This document shows, piece after piece, positions 17,631 to 26,495 of a stretch of DNA of 64,000 nt; position 1 is the stretch's first letter; every line of letters begins with the position of its first letter. The position numbers were made by a program, and so were the translations under genes. Source of the DNA: Pseudoduganella dura (lineage in GTDB: Bacteria > Pseudomonadota > Gammaproteobacteria > Burkholderiales > Burkholderiaceae_D); assembly GCF_009727155.1 (NCBI RefSeq), contig NZ_WNWM01000002.1, positions 4,092,001 to 4,156,000 of the forward strand. The letters run 5' to 3'. A model generated the notes under the pieces. The model saw only the letters and a list, made by a program, of their open reading frames with translations. It made no database searches and was not told where the DNA came from.

Positions 17631-17653
17631 GCCCCGTCTAGGGATGACGGGGC
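17631..17653 (+). terminator. Hairpin after the MFS gene
   Basis: GCCCCGTC (17631-17638) pairs with GACGGGGC (17646-17653) over a 7-nt loop. No T tract follows, so it is a weak terminator or an mRNA-stabilising hairpin rather than a firm stop between the MFS and amidohydrolase genes. Confidence 0.6.
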
Positions 17654-17666
17654 GCGGCAGGTGCGT

Positions 17667-19547
17667 ATGATGGAACCACCCATCGTCCACCAAGACAAGA
17701 CCATGCTGATACTGACCAACGGCCGCTTCCATACGGCCGACAAATCCAATCCCGTCGCCACCGCGGTCGCGATCGCCGACGGCAAGTTCCTCGCCGTGGG
17801 CGATACCGACGAGGTGATGCGCCATGCCGCGCCGGATGCCCGGGTGATCGACCTGAACGGCCGCACCGTGATCCCCGGCCTGAACGACTCGCACCTGCAC
17901 CTGATCCGCGGCGGCCTGAACTACAACCTCGAACTGCGCTGGGAAGGCGTGCCGTCGCTGGCCGATGCGCTGCGCATGCTGAAGGAACAGGCGCTGCGCA
18001 CCCCCACCCCGCAGTGGGTGCGGGTGGTGGGCGGCTGGAACGAATTCCAGTTCGCCGAGAAGCGCATGCCCACGCTGGACGAAATCAATGCCGCCGCGCC
18101 CGATACGCCGGTGTTCGTGCTGCACCTGTACGACCGCGCGCTGCTGAACCGCGCCGCGCTGCGCGCCGTGGGCTACGACAAGAACACGCCGGCGCCGCCG
18201 GGCGGCGAAATCCAGCGCGACGCGCAGGGCAACCCGACCGGCATGCTGATCGCGCGCCCGAACGCGATGATCCTGTATGCCACGCTGGCCAAGGGCCCGG
18301 CATTGCCGCTGGAGCACCAGGTCAATTCCACCCGCCAGTTCATGCGCGAGCTGAACCGCCTGGGCCTGACCAGCGCGATCGATGCCGGCGGCGGCTTCCA
18401 GAACTACCCGCAGGACTACCAGGTGGTGCAGCGCCTGGCCGAGCAGGACCAGCTGACGATCCGCATCGCCTACAACCTGTTCACGCAGAACAAGGGCCAG
18501 GAACTGCAGGATTTCAGGAAGTGGACCGAAATCGTCAAGCCCGGCGACGGCGACGACTGGTACCGCCACAACGGCGCCGGCGAGATGCTGGTGTTCTCGG
18601 CGGCCGACTTCGAGGACTTCCTGGAACCGCGCCCGGACCTGCCGCCCGAGATGGAAGGGCAGCTGGAACAGGTGGTGCGCCACCTGGTCGAACAGCGCTG
18701 GCCGTTCCGGCTGCACGCCACCTACGACGAATCGATCAGCCGCATGCTGGACGTGTTCGAGAAGGTCGACCGCGACATCCCGTTCGACGGCCTGCACTGG
18801 CTGTTCGACCATGCCGAGACGATCACGCCGAGGAATATCGAGCGCGTGAAGGCGCTGGGCGGCGGCATCGCGATCCAGCACCGGATGGCGTTCCAGGGCG
18901 AATACTTCGTCGAGCGCTACGGCGCGGAGGCGGCAAGCCACACGCCGCCGATCAAGCGCATGCTGGAAAACGGCGTGCCGGTCGGCGCCGGCACCGACGC
19001 CACGCGCGTGGCCAGCTACAACCCGTGGACGGCGCTGTACTGGCTGGTGTCCGGCCGCACCGTCGGCGGCCTGCGCCTGTACGACGCCGGCGCCAAACTC
19101 GACCGTGAAACGGCGATCGAGCTGTGGACGGCGGGCAGCGCCTGGTTCTCGAACGAGCAGGGCAAGAAGGGCCGCATCAAGGAAGGCATGCTGGCCGACC
19201 TGGCCGTGCTGTCGGCCGACTTCTTCCGGGTCGACGAAGAGGCGATCAAGTCGATCGAATCGGTGCTGACGGTGGTCGGCGGCAGGATCGTCTTTGCCCA
19301 GGCCGAGTTCGAAAAGCTGGGCCCGCCGCAACTGCCGGTACTGCCGGACTGGTCGCCGGTGAACAAGGTGCCGGGGCACTACCGGGCCGTGGCACCGGCG
19401 GCACAGAAAAGCGCGCTGCCGCACCAGTGCGCCGGCGCTTGCGCGGTGCACAAGCACTCGCACGACGTGGCCCGCAAGTCGACCGTGCCGGTCTCGGATT
19501 ATGCCGGCTTCTGGGGCGCGTTCGGCTGCAGCTGCTTTGCATTCTGA
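17667..19547 (+). CDS. YtcJ-like metal-dependent amidohydrolase
   Basis: 626-aa member of the amidohydrolase superfamily (YtcJ branch). The metal-binding start of the barrel is GLNDSHLHLIRGG (residues about 72-84), later His residues lie in RLHATYDES and LFDHAETI, and the catalytic Asp in GAGTDATRVASYNPW. A C-terminal tail of about 50 residues rich in Cys and His (HQCAGACAVHKHSHD, FGCSCFAF) is unusual and could hold an extra metal site. The start is uncertain: ATG 17667 is used with AGG just upstream, but 17703 (MLILTNGRF) also fits. The next gene starts 11 bp later, so it probably forms an operon with two XapX genes. Confidence 0.85.
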   Translation: MMEPPIVHQDKTMLILTNGRFHTADKSNPVATAVAIADGKFLAVGDTDEVMRHAAPDARVIDLNGRTVIPGLNDSHLHLIRGGLNYNLELRWEGVPSLADALRMLKEQALRTPTPQWVRVVGGWNEFQFAEKRMPTLDEINAAAPDTPVFVLHLYDRALLNRAALRAVGYDKNTPAPPGGEIQRDAQGNPTGMLIARPNAMILYATLAKGPALPLEHQVNSTRQFMRELNRLGLTSAIDAGGGFQNYPQDYQVVQRLAEQDQLTIRIAYNLFTQNKGQELQDFRKWTEIVKPGDGDDWYRHNGAGEMLVFSAADFEDFLEPRPDLPPEMEGQLEQVVRHLVEQRWPFRLHATYDESISRMLDVFEKVDRDIPFDGLHWLFDHAETITPRNIERVKALGGGIAIQHRMAFQGEYFVERYGAEAASHTPPIKRMLENGVPVGAGTDATRVASYNPWTALYWLVSGRTVGGLRLYDAGAKLDRETAIELWTAGSAWFSNEQGKKGRIKEGMLADLAVLSADFFRVDEEAIKSIESVLTVVGGRIVFAQAEFEKLGPPQLPVLPDWSPVNKVPGHYRAVAPAAQKSALPHQCAGACAVHKHSHDVARKSTVPVSDYAGFWGAFGCSCFAF

Positions 19548-19557
19548 TGGGGCGGCG

Positions 19558-19815
19558 ATGAACTACGTGAAAATTCTGGCCGGCCTGGTGCTGTCGTTCG
19601 TCGTCGGGCTGGCGTGCCGCAAGTTCGGCATTCCGGCGGCGTCGCCGCCCGTGCTGTCCGGCGCGCTGCTGGTGTTCATGATGAGCAGCGGCTACTGGCT
19701 GGTGGACCGCTATGTGGCGCGCCGCGCGGCGCAGAACCGGCGGCATTGCGGCGGCCACGCGCTGGATGTCCAGCCAAAGCCGGCGCAGCCCGGGCGGGCA
19801 GGGGGCGCATCGTGA
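19558..19815 (+). CDS. XapX domain small membrane protein 1
   Basis: 85-aa protein with two predicted membrane helices. The block VVGLACRKFGIPAASPPVLS, followed by GALLVFMMSSGYWL, is the XapX (DUF1427) pattern G-x-x-CR-x-x-x-IP-x-P-x-PxLxGxLLV. Beyond the domain it has a basic 35-residue tail. It starts 11 bp after the amidohydrolase stop with a G-rich ribosome site. Its stop overlaps the start of a second XapX gene (GTGA). The family has no established function; proximity to YtcJ-type amidohydrolases suggests a shared pathway. Confidence 0.82.
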   Translation: MNYVKILAGLVLSFVVGLACRKFGIPAASPPVLSGALLVFMMSSGYWLVDRYVARRAAQNRRHCGGHALDVQPKPAQPGRAGGAS

Positions 19816-19964
19816 GCGCGCTGCTTGCGGGGGCCGTGCTGGGCCTGGTGATCGGCGCGGTATGCCGCGCCTGCGATATCCCGTCGCCGGCGCCGCCCAC
19901 CCCGATCGGCGCGTTGCTGGTCGTGGCGATGACGGGCGGCTACGTGGTGGGCGGATTTGTCTGA
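19812..19964 (+). CDS. XapX domain small membrane protein 2
   Basis: 50-aa protein starting with GTG at 19812, overlapping the preceding stop. It consists almost only of the domain: AVLGLVIGAVCRACDIPSPA then PPTPIGALLVVAMTGGYVVG. It matches the XapX consensus (IPSPAPP) better than its neighbour. The last 25 bp overlap the 3' end of the opposite-strand regulator gene (19940-19964). The tandem pair may form a heteromeric membrane unit (inference). Confidence 0.85.
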   Translation: MSALLAGAVLGLVIGAVCRACDIPSPAPPTPIGALLVVAMTGGYVVGGFV

Positions 19965-21361
19965 GCCGTAGCCGCGCCGGGGCATGCGTTCACGCTCTTG
20001 AGCAGGGCGAAGGCACGGTGCGCCGGCGGCAACGTGTAGCCGTGCGCGTGACTGGTATCGAACACCAGCAGCGCACGGTCCACGAGCGTGCCGAGCAGGT
20101 CCAGCGTGGCGGCCGCATCGCGGCTGCCACGGCATGCCATCAATTCATCCAGCGAGAACCAACGCGGCATTGCCGCGGTATCGCACCATAGCTGCTGTGC
20201 CGCCGGCTCCAGCAGCCGGTAGCTCCATTCCAGCGTGGCCTGCAGGCTGCGTTGCCGGGCCGGGCCGCCGCCATTGACCCTGACCAGCAACGGCAGGCGG
20301 TCGCCCAGCCGCCGCACCAATCCTGCCACCCCCAGCGCAGGAATGCGTGCCGCCGCCAGTTCGAGTGCCAGCGGCAGGCCGTCGAGCTCGCGGCACAGCG
20401 CCACCGCATCGGGCAGCATGGCCTCGGTCAGCGCGAAGCGGTGATCGTGGCCATGCGCGCGCGCCTGCAGCAGCGCCAGCGCGCCATATTCCAGGGCCTC
20501 CGGCAGGGCGCAGCCGGCAGGCGGCACCGCCAGCGGCATCAGCCGATAGACCTGTTCTTCCGGCAAATGCAGGCGCACCTGCGTGGTGACCAGCAGCCGC
20601 AGCAGCGGCACGCGGGCCAGCAGCTCTTCGGCCAGCGCGGCGGTTTCGCGGTCCACGCGGTCGGCATTGTCGAGTACCAGCATGCAGGGGTACTGGCCCA
20701 GGTGGCGTGCCAGTGCGGCCACCGCGGCACCGTCGAACCCCACGCTGCGCGCCACGGTTTCCAGCAGTTCGCTGGCATTCGCGCAATCGGCGAGATCGGC
20801 CCATGCCATCGGCAGTCCTGCCGTTGCCGCGGCGTGAGGCGCCGCATGCCGGGCCAGCGTGCTCTTGCCCACGCCGCCGGCTCCCAGCAGGCTGGTGAGC
20901 CGGTGGTGGCGCAGCAGGTCGCCCAGTTCCGCCAGGTCGCCGGCGCGCCCCAGCAGCGGGCCGGCAACGGGCGCGGGCATTTCTTCGACCGCGGCGCCAT
21001 GGCCGCTGCTGACGGGCAGGTTCAGCCGGTAGCCATGCCCCGCCACCGTGGTGATCGCCTCCCGCCCCAGCAGCTTGCGCAGCAGCGAGATCTGTACCTG
21101 CAGGTTGTTTTCCTCCACCACCAGGCCGGGCCAGACAGCCGCGAACAGCGCGCCCTTGCTCACCATGCCGGGGTGGTGCAGCGCGAGCGTTGACAGAACA
21201 TCGAAGGCCCGCGGCGTGATTTCCACCGGCTTGCCCTGGCGCCGCAAACGCCGCGCCGCCGGCCACAGTTCGAAAGCCCCCACCTGCAGCAGCACGTTGC
21301 CCACAGGTTTTTCAGCTTTCATTAAGGCCGGATTCAGGCCAGCCAAAGGATTTTCAGGCAT
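19940..21361 (-). CDS. Winged-helix transcriptional regulator with NTPase domain
   Basis: 473-aa protein. Residues about 20-115 form an OmpR-type winged helix (ITPRAFDVLSTLALHHPGMV, AVWPGLVVEENNLQVQISLL, VAGHGYRLN). A STAND-type ATPase domain follows, with Walker A LLGAGGVGKSTLARHAA and Walker B-like PCMLVLDNADRV. After the ATPase there is only a short helical stretch ending in DTSHAHGYTLPPAHRAFALL; no TPR array is seen, so it is shorter than AfsR- or MalT-like proteins. The start is uncertain: 21361 is used, 21322 and a TTG at 21406 are alternatives. It is divergent from the giant PEP-CTERM gene, so control of that gene is a reasonable guess. Confidence 0.82.
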   Translation of the reverse strand: MPENPLAGLNPALMKAEKPVGNVLLQVGAFELWPAARRLRRQGKPVEITPRAFDVLSTLALHHPGMVSKGALFAAVWPGLVVEENNLQVQISLLRKLLGREAITTVAGHGYRLNLPVSSGHGAAVEEMPAPVAGPLLGRAGDLAELGDLLRHHRLTSLLGAGGVGKSTLARHAAPHAAATAGLPMAWADLADCANASELLETVARSVGFDGAAVAALARHLGQYPCMLVLDNADRVDRETAALAEELLARVPLLRLLVTTQVRLHLPEEQVYRLMPLAVPPAGCALPEALEYGALALLQARAHGHDHRFALTEAMLPDAVALCRELDGLPLALELAAARIPALGVAGLVRRLGDRLPLLVRVNGGGPARQRSLQATLEWSYRLLEPAAQQLWCDTAAMPRWFSLDELMACRGSRDAAATLDLLGTLVDRALLVFDTSHAHGYTLPPAHRAFALLKSVNACPGAATAQTNPPTT

Positions 21362-21560
21362 ATCAATCCGATAATTTTTCTTGACGATGGAGTAACTTCC
21401 AGTCAAGGAGAAATCTGCTACTTCAAGTTGATATCATATTTGCAAGACCGGCGCAATGTGCCTGGCGCCGGCATCGTTGCGGCCCGGACCGGTTGTGGCC
21501 CGGCCGCTACAAGGCACGCCGGGATCGCTCAACATAACCTTGCTTACTAAAGGAATACAC

Positions 21561-24500
21561 ATGCGCCTCAATACACCATCGGTTTCGTCGCGTCGTGCCC
21601 GCAGGGCCCGTCTCGTGCCCCTGTTGCTGTCGCTGGCGGTCAGCCAGGCATTCGCCGACGTGACCGTCACCGGCAACCCCGGCACGCCGGGTACGCACGG
21701 GGCAGTTCCAGGCGCGGCGGGCACCGCGGGCGGTGCTGGCGAGAGCGCGGTCGCCGCATCGGGCCCGAACGCGAGCAACAGCAACGCGGCGACCGCCAAC
21801 GGCGGCAGTGGCGGCGGCGGCGGCTTCGGCGCCGCCGGCAACAGCGGCCAGAACGGCGGCGCGGCGGGCGCGGGCGGCATCGGCGGCAATGCCGGCGCGA
21901 CGGCCGGCTCCAATCCGGCGACCGGTGCGGCCGCGGCCAGCGCGACAGCGACCGGCGGCGCCGGCGGCGGCAGCGGCGGACCGGGCGGCGCCGGCAGCGG
22001 TGCCGCGGCCGGTGCCGGCGCCGCTGCCGGCGCGGGCGGCAATGCGCAGGCAACGGCCGGGGCGAGTGCCCAGGGCAGCAACACGGCAACGGTCTCGGCC
22101 TATGCGGCCGGCGGTACCGGGGGAACCGGCAACGGCGCGGGGTCGGCCGCCGGCGCTGCCGGGACGGCCATCGCGACCGCCACCGGGCAGTCCGATACCG
22201 GCGCGGTCAATGTATCGGCGACCCAGTATGGCGGCAGCGGCGGCTACGGCACCGACACCAGCGGCGCCGCGGGCGCCGCGTCGCAAGCGACGGACCGGGT
22301 CGGCGGCACCACGGCCGGCAGCCTGTCGCTGTACCAGGCTGCCTTCGGCGGCGCGGGCGGCGGCAGCGGCGCGGCAGGCGGTGGCGCGGGCGGCGCGGCA
22401 GGATCGGCACTGACCCTGAGCGACAGCGCAGCCAGTTCGCTGCAGGTGACAGTCAGTGCGCAGGGCGGCGGCGGCGGCTACGCCGTGACGCAGGGCGGCC
22501 ATGGCGGTGCGGCGACCGGTGCGCTGGAGCTGGTCTCGACGGCGGCCGGCGCGACCTTGGGCGGCAACACGACGGCAGGCGGCGGTGCCGGCGCGGCGGC
22601 GTCCGGCACCGGGCCGGCCGGCAACGGCGGCAATGCGCGGGCCGACACGGTGCTGTCCGGCCTCGGCCAGGTCAACGGCAGCGCGGGTGCCGGCGGCGGC
22701 AGCGGCGGCTCGTCGACAGGCGGGCCGCACGGCACCGGCGGCACCGCAGAGAGCACGCTGCAATTGACCGGCGCGAGCGTGTACGGCAGCAGCAGCGCGA
22801 CCGGCGGCTACGGTGGCGGCAACAACGGCACGACGAGCAACGGCGCAAATGGGGGCACCGCGGCCACCAGCGCGATCGGAACCGCTACCGGCGCGGGATC
22901 GGTGCAGCTCAGCGCCACCGCATACGGCGGCTATGGCGGCGGCGCCGGCGGCGCGGGCAACCGGGCCGGCGACGGTGCCGGTAGCGCCGTCACGCTGACC
23001 GGCGGCAGCGGCAGCGGCGGCGTCAACCTCAGTGCGCACCAGCAGGGTGGCGCCGGCGGCGCCGGCTATTCCGGTGCGCACGGCGGGGCCGGTGCCGCTT
23101 CCACGGCGGAAAACATCGTCAGCGGCACCACCACGGGCACCCTGTCGCTGAACCAGTACGCGGTGGGCGGCGCCGGCGGCTACAGCGATACGGCCGAAGG
23201 TGGCGCCGGCGGTGCCGCGGGCAGCCGGCTGGTGGTAACCGACAGCAATGCGGCGAACCTGAGCCTGACCGTGTCGGCGAACGGCGGCGCCGGCGGTTCG
23301 ACCGGCAGCGGCACCGGCGCCAACGGCACGGCCGCGCAATCGCACGGCGAGGGCACGGCAACCGGCGACCTGTATGTCGCCAGCAACGCGCAAGGCGGTT
23401 CCGGCGGCAGCGGACTGGTCGCCGGGCAGGGCGGCACCGGCCAGGCACATGCGGTCGGAACTGGTACCGGCAGCAACAGCGTGTACGTGGTGTCCACCGC
23501 CAACGGCGGTGCGGGTGGCCAGGGCAACGGCAGCGCCGGCGGCTCGGGCGGCGCGGCCATCGCCAGTGCCGCGGGGTCGGCAACCACCGGTTCGCTCACC
23601 GTGGCCGCGTATCAATATGGCGGCGCGGGCGGCTACGGCGTGAACGGCGGCGCGGGCGCGGACTCGAACCTGGTCGATGCCGTCAGCGGCAGCACCGGCG
23701 GCAGCCTGTCGCTGACCCAGGCCGCCACGGGCGGCACCGGCGGCGGCATCGACACCGGCACCGGCGGCGCGGCCGGCAACGCGCTCTCGCGCCTGACGCT
23801 GGCCGATACCGGCGGCGCCGGCACGGCAAATGTCGTCGTCAATGCCACCGGCGGCAATGGCGGCTATGCCAATACCGGCACCGGCGCAGCCGGCGGCACG
23901 GCACAAGCCCGGCTGGCCCTGGCCTCGGCAGCCGACCAGGCTACCGGCAACGCGACGGCAATCGGCGGCAGCGGCGGTTCGACCGCCGGCGGCAGCGCTG
24001 GCGCCGGCGGCAATGCCGCGAGCGAGCTGACGCTGGCCGGCACCGGCAATTACGTCAACGGCAACAGCACGGCCAACGGCGGGCATGCCGGCGGCAACGG
24101 CGGGAGCACGGCGGGCACTGCCGCCGCCGGCGGCTCCGCAAACGCCGCGTTGACCGTGAGCGGCGGCGCCAATGTGTATGGCGCGGGCAGTGCAATCGGC
24201 GGCAATGGCTCGACGGGCGAGAGTACCGGCAGCGGTGCGGCGGGCGGCACGGCCACCACGACGCTGGCCGGTACGGGCGGCACCACCGGTGCGTTGACGC
24301 TGAACGGTTATGCGCGCGGCGGCAATGGCGGCGAAGGGGCGGGCAGCGGCAATGCCGGCGGCACCGGCGGGCAGGCATCGATTGCCATCGGCGGCAACGG
24401 CGGGGGCGCGAGCCTGTCGCTGAACGCCAACCTTGCCGGCGGCAATGGGGGCAACGGGCGCGGCGGCGCCGCTGGCGGCGCTGGCAGGGCGATCACCGTG

Positions 24501-26495
24501 GGCGACATCTTCACCGGCAGCACCAGCGGCACCTTGTCGCTGACGCTGACCGGCGGCGGTGGCCGGGGCGGCGACAGCAGCGATGCCAATGGCGGCGCCG
24601 GCGGTGCCGCCGACGTGACGCTGGCGCGCAACGACAGCGGCGCTTCGTCCCTGACGTTGTACGGCAACGCCACCGGCGGCGCGGGCGGCGGTGTCACCGG
24701 CAGCAGCGGCACCGGCACGGCGGCGGCCGGCGCCACGGGCAAGGTGGCGGTCAGCGCCAGCGACAGCGTGGCACTGGCCCTGTCGGCTTCGGCCACGGGC
24801 GGGGCCGGCGGGGCCCATTCGTCGGGCAACGGTGCCGCTGGCGGCGCCGCCCAGGCGAGCAGCAATGGCGTGACGTCGGGCAGCGAAAACGTGTCCAGCT
24901 ATGCCGTGGCTGCTGGCGGCACAGGTGGCGCCGCGTATGGCAGCGGCAACCGCGGCGGCGACGGCGGCACCGGCAGCGCCATTGCGATCGGCAGGAGCGG
25001 AGGCGGCTCCACGTCGGCCAGCGCCAGCCTCACGGGCGGCAGCGGCGGATACGGCGTCGCCGGCGCCGATGGCGGCGCCGGCGGCGTGGCCTCGCTGGCC
25101 GATGCCGTCAGCGGCAGCACGTCCGGCTCGCTGTCACTGGCGCAGAGCGCCTACGGCGGCACCGGTGGTGGCAGCGATACCGGCATTGCGGGCGTGGGCG
25201 GCGGCGCCGTCTCGCGGCTGGCGATTGCCGATACCGCCGCCAGCAACCTCGGCGCCAATGTCACGGCGCAGGGCGGCAGCGGCGGCCAGGGCAACGACAC
25301 CAGTGCCGGCGCGAAGGGTGGCGCGGCCGAAGCGGTGCTGGCATTGTCGTCCACCGCGGCGGGCGCCTACGTCAACGGGACCACGAACGCCAGCGGCGGC
25401 GGTGGCGGCTACAGCGTCGGCGGCACCCTGGGTGCCGGGGGCGACGCGCTGGCGCGCACCACCGTCACGGCGCTCGACCAGGGCTATGCCAGCAGTACGG
25501 CAACCGGCGGCAACGGCTATGCCAACGGCGCCGCCGGCGGCGTGGGGAACGCGCATGCCCGTGCCGATTCGGCCGGCTCGGCCCAGGCCTATGCCACCGC
25601 GCAAGGTGGCGGCAGCGACGCCTGGAAGGGCAACGCGGTGGCATTATCTGAAGCGCGGGGCGGCGCAGTGGGCAGCGTCAATGCGACTGCCTATGCGGCC
25701 GGCAAGCAGGCCGATGCCACTGCCCGGTCATGGGCGGAGGGCACGGCCAGCAACTATGCGCAGGCCAGGTCCGTGGGGCCGGGTGGCACGGCGGCGGCAT
25801 CGAGCACCTCGACCGGAAGCGGCGGCGTGCTCGTGACCACCAGCGCCAGCGCCCCGGCCGGGACCTCGGTCAACGCGATCACGTCGGCGAACGTGGGCGG
25901 CAGCCATTACGGCCTGGCGGCACCTTCCACGACTTACCAGGCGCTGTCCTATGCGGTGGGCGCGCCGTCGCAAGGCACGGTCGACAGCGTGCTGTCCTCG
26001 TCGCCGAACGTCACCGCGGCGTTCGCCGCGGGCCAGGTGCACGGCATCGGCACGATGAGCGGCGCCTACGCGGCGGATGCCACCGGCACCTATACCTACG
26101 TGACCGCCGCCAACTTCGAATTCGCCACGACCGAGCGGCGCTACCTGACGTTCGGCCTGCTCGGTTCGCTGTCGGACGGTGCCGGTTTCACGACGCTGGA
26201 GCTGACCCTCGCCAGCCACGGCGCGGAGGTATTCTCGGAGACGTTCACCAGCGTCTCCGCGGCGCAGCTCTTCTTCAACGACCATGCCGCGGTACTCGGT
26301 GCACTGGCCGCCGGCAACCAGGACCTGTTGCTGACGACCGGCTTCACGCTCGATGGCAGCGGCGGTTTCGGCTTCCAGTACGTGATCGGGGTCGGCGAGC
26401 TCGCGCCGGTGCCGGAGCCAGGCACGTGGCTGCTGCTGCTGGCGGGCCTGTCGGTGCTGTTCGTACGCCTGCCGGCACGCCGGAGGGATGCATGA
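21561..26495 (+). CDS. Giant glycine-rich PEP-CTERM surface protein
   Basis: 1644-aa exported protein. Signal peptide at residues about 16-32 (LVPLLLSLAVSQAFA). Residues 33 to about 1430 are an unbroken array of short strand-like segments alternating with Gly-Gly loops (patterns such as GGAGG and GGSGGYG), rich in Gly, Ala, Ser and Thr, poor in charge and without Cys. A hallmark segment of the form SGxTxGxLSLxQ recurs five times. A non-repetitive C-terminal domain (about 1440-1615) precedes PVPEPGTWLLLLAGL and the basic tail ARRRDA, a textbook PEP-CTERM signal for exosortase processing. AAAGGAATACAC precedes the ATG. It is coupled to the next gene by ATGA overlap. A matrix or surface-fibre role is inferred. 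Confidence 0.88.
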   Translation: MRLNTPSVSSRRARRARLVPLLLSLAVSQAFADVTVTGNPGTPGTHGAVPGAAGTAGGAGESAVAASGPNASNSNAATANGGSGGGGGFGAAGNSGQNGGAAGAGGIGGNAGATAGSNPATGAAAASATATGGAGGGSGGPGGAGSGAAAGAGAAAGAGGNAQATAGASAQGSNTATVSAYAAGGTGGTGNGAGSAAGAAGTAIATATGQSDTGAVNVSATQYGGSGGYGTDTSGAAGAASQATDRVGGTTAGSLSLYQAAFGGAGGGSGAAGGGAGGAAGSALTLSDSAASSLQVTVSAQGGGGGYAVTQGGHGGAATGALELVSTAAGATLGGNTTAGGGAGAAASGTGPAGNGGNARADTVLSGLGQVNGSAGAGGGSGGSSTGGPHGTGGTAESTLQLTGASVYGSSSATGGYGGGNNGTTSNGANGGTAATSAIGTATGAGSVQLSATAYGGYGGGAGGAGNRAGDGAGSAVTLTGGSGSGGVNLSAHQQGGAGGAGYSGAHGGAGAASTAENIVSGTTTGTLSLNQYAVGGAGGYSDTAEGGAGGAAGSRLVVTDSNAANLSLTVSANGGAGGSTGSGTGANGTAAQSHGEGTATGDLYVASNAQGGSGGSGLVAGQGGTGQAHAVGTGTGSNSVYVVSTANGGAGGQGNGSAGGSGGAAIASAAGSATTGSLTVAAYQYGGAGGYGVNGGAGADSNLVDAVSGSTGGSLSLTQAATGGTGGGIDTGTGGAAGNALSRLTLADTGGAGTANVVVNATGGNGGYANTGTGAAGGTAQARLALASAADQATGNATAIGGSGGSTAGGSAGAGGNAASELTLAGTGNYVNGNSTANGGHAGGNGGSTAGTAAAGGSANAALTVSGGANVYGAGSAIGGNGSTGESTGSGAAGGTATTTLAGTGGTTGALTLNGYARGGNGGEGAGSGNAGGTGGQASIAIGGNGGGASLSLNANLAGGNGGNGRGGAAGGAGRAITVGDIFTGSTSGTLSLTLTGGGGRGGDSSDANGGAGGAADVTLARNDSGASSLTLYGNATGGAGGGVTGSSGTGTAAAGATGKVAVSASDSVALALSASATGGAGGAHSSGNGAAGGAAQASSNGVTSGSENVSSYAVAAGGTGGAAYGSGNRGGDGGTGSAIAIGRSGGGSTSASASLTGGSGGYGVAGADGGAGGVASLADAVSGSTSGSLSLAQSAYGGTGGGSDTGIAGVGGGAVSRLAIADTAASNLGANVTAQGGSGGQGNDTSAGAKGGAAEAVLALSSTAAGAYVNGTTNASGGGGGYSVGGTLGAGGDALARTTVTALDQGYASSTATGGNGYANGAAGGVGNAHARADSAGSAQAYATAQGGGSDAWKGNAVALSEARGGAVGSVNATAYAAGKQADATARSWAEGTASNYAQARSVGPGGTAAASSTSTGSGGVLVTTSASAPAGTSVNAITSANVGGSHYGLAAPSTTYQALSYAVGAPSQGTVDSVLSSSPNVTAAFAAGQVHGIGTMSGAYAADATGTYTYVTAANFEFATTERRYLTFGLLGSLSDGAGFTTLELTLASHGAEVFSETFTSVSAAQLFFNDHAAVLGALAAGNQDLLLTTGFTLDGSGGFGFQYVIGVGELAPVPEPGTWLLLLAGLSVLFVRLPARRRDA
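22292..25150 (+). repeat. Five recurring modules inside the glycine-rich protein gene
   Basis: The peptide pattern D-x-V-S-G-x-T-x-G-x-L-S-L-x-Q begins near 22292, 23108, 23676, 24501 and 25099. Each is followed by A-x-GGxGG, a Gly-rich loop and a segment like SRLxLxDxxAxxL. Spacing alternates at roughly 272, 189, 275 and 199 residues, implying a higher-order two-module period of about 465 residues. The nucleotide copies have diverged, so these are old protein-level repeats rather than recent slippage. Confidence 0.75.

Noticed and set aside
21507..24818. 1103-codon frame on the minus strand opposite the Gly-rich gene
   Set aside because: A repetitive coding strand gives repetitive open antisense frames. 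The plus-strand product has a signal peptide and a PEP-CTERM tail; the minus one has neither.
21700..25700. CRISPR-like array in repeated DNA
   Set aside because: The repeats are translated Gly-rich protein units of unequal length, in frame throughout, with no constant repeat-spacer structure.
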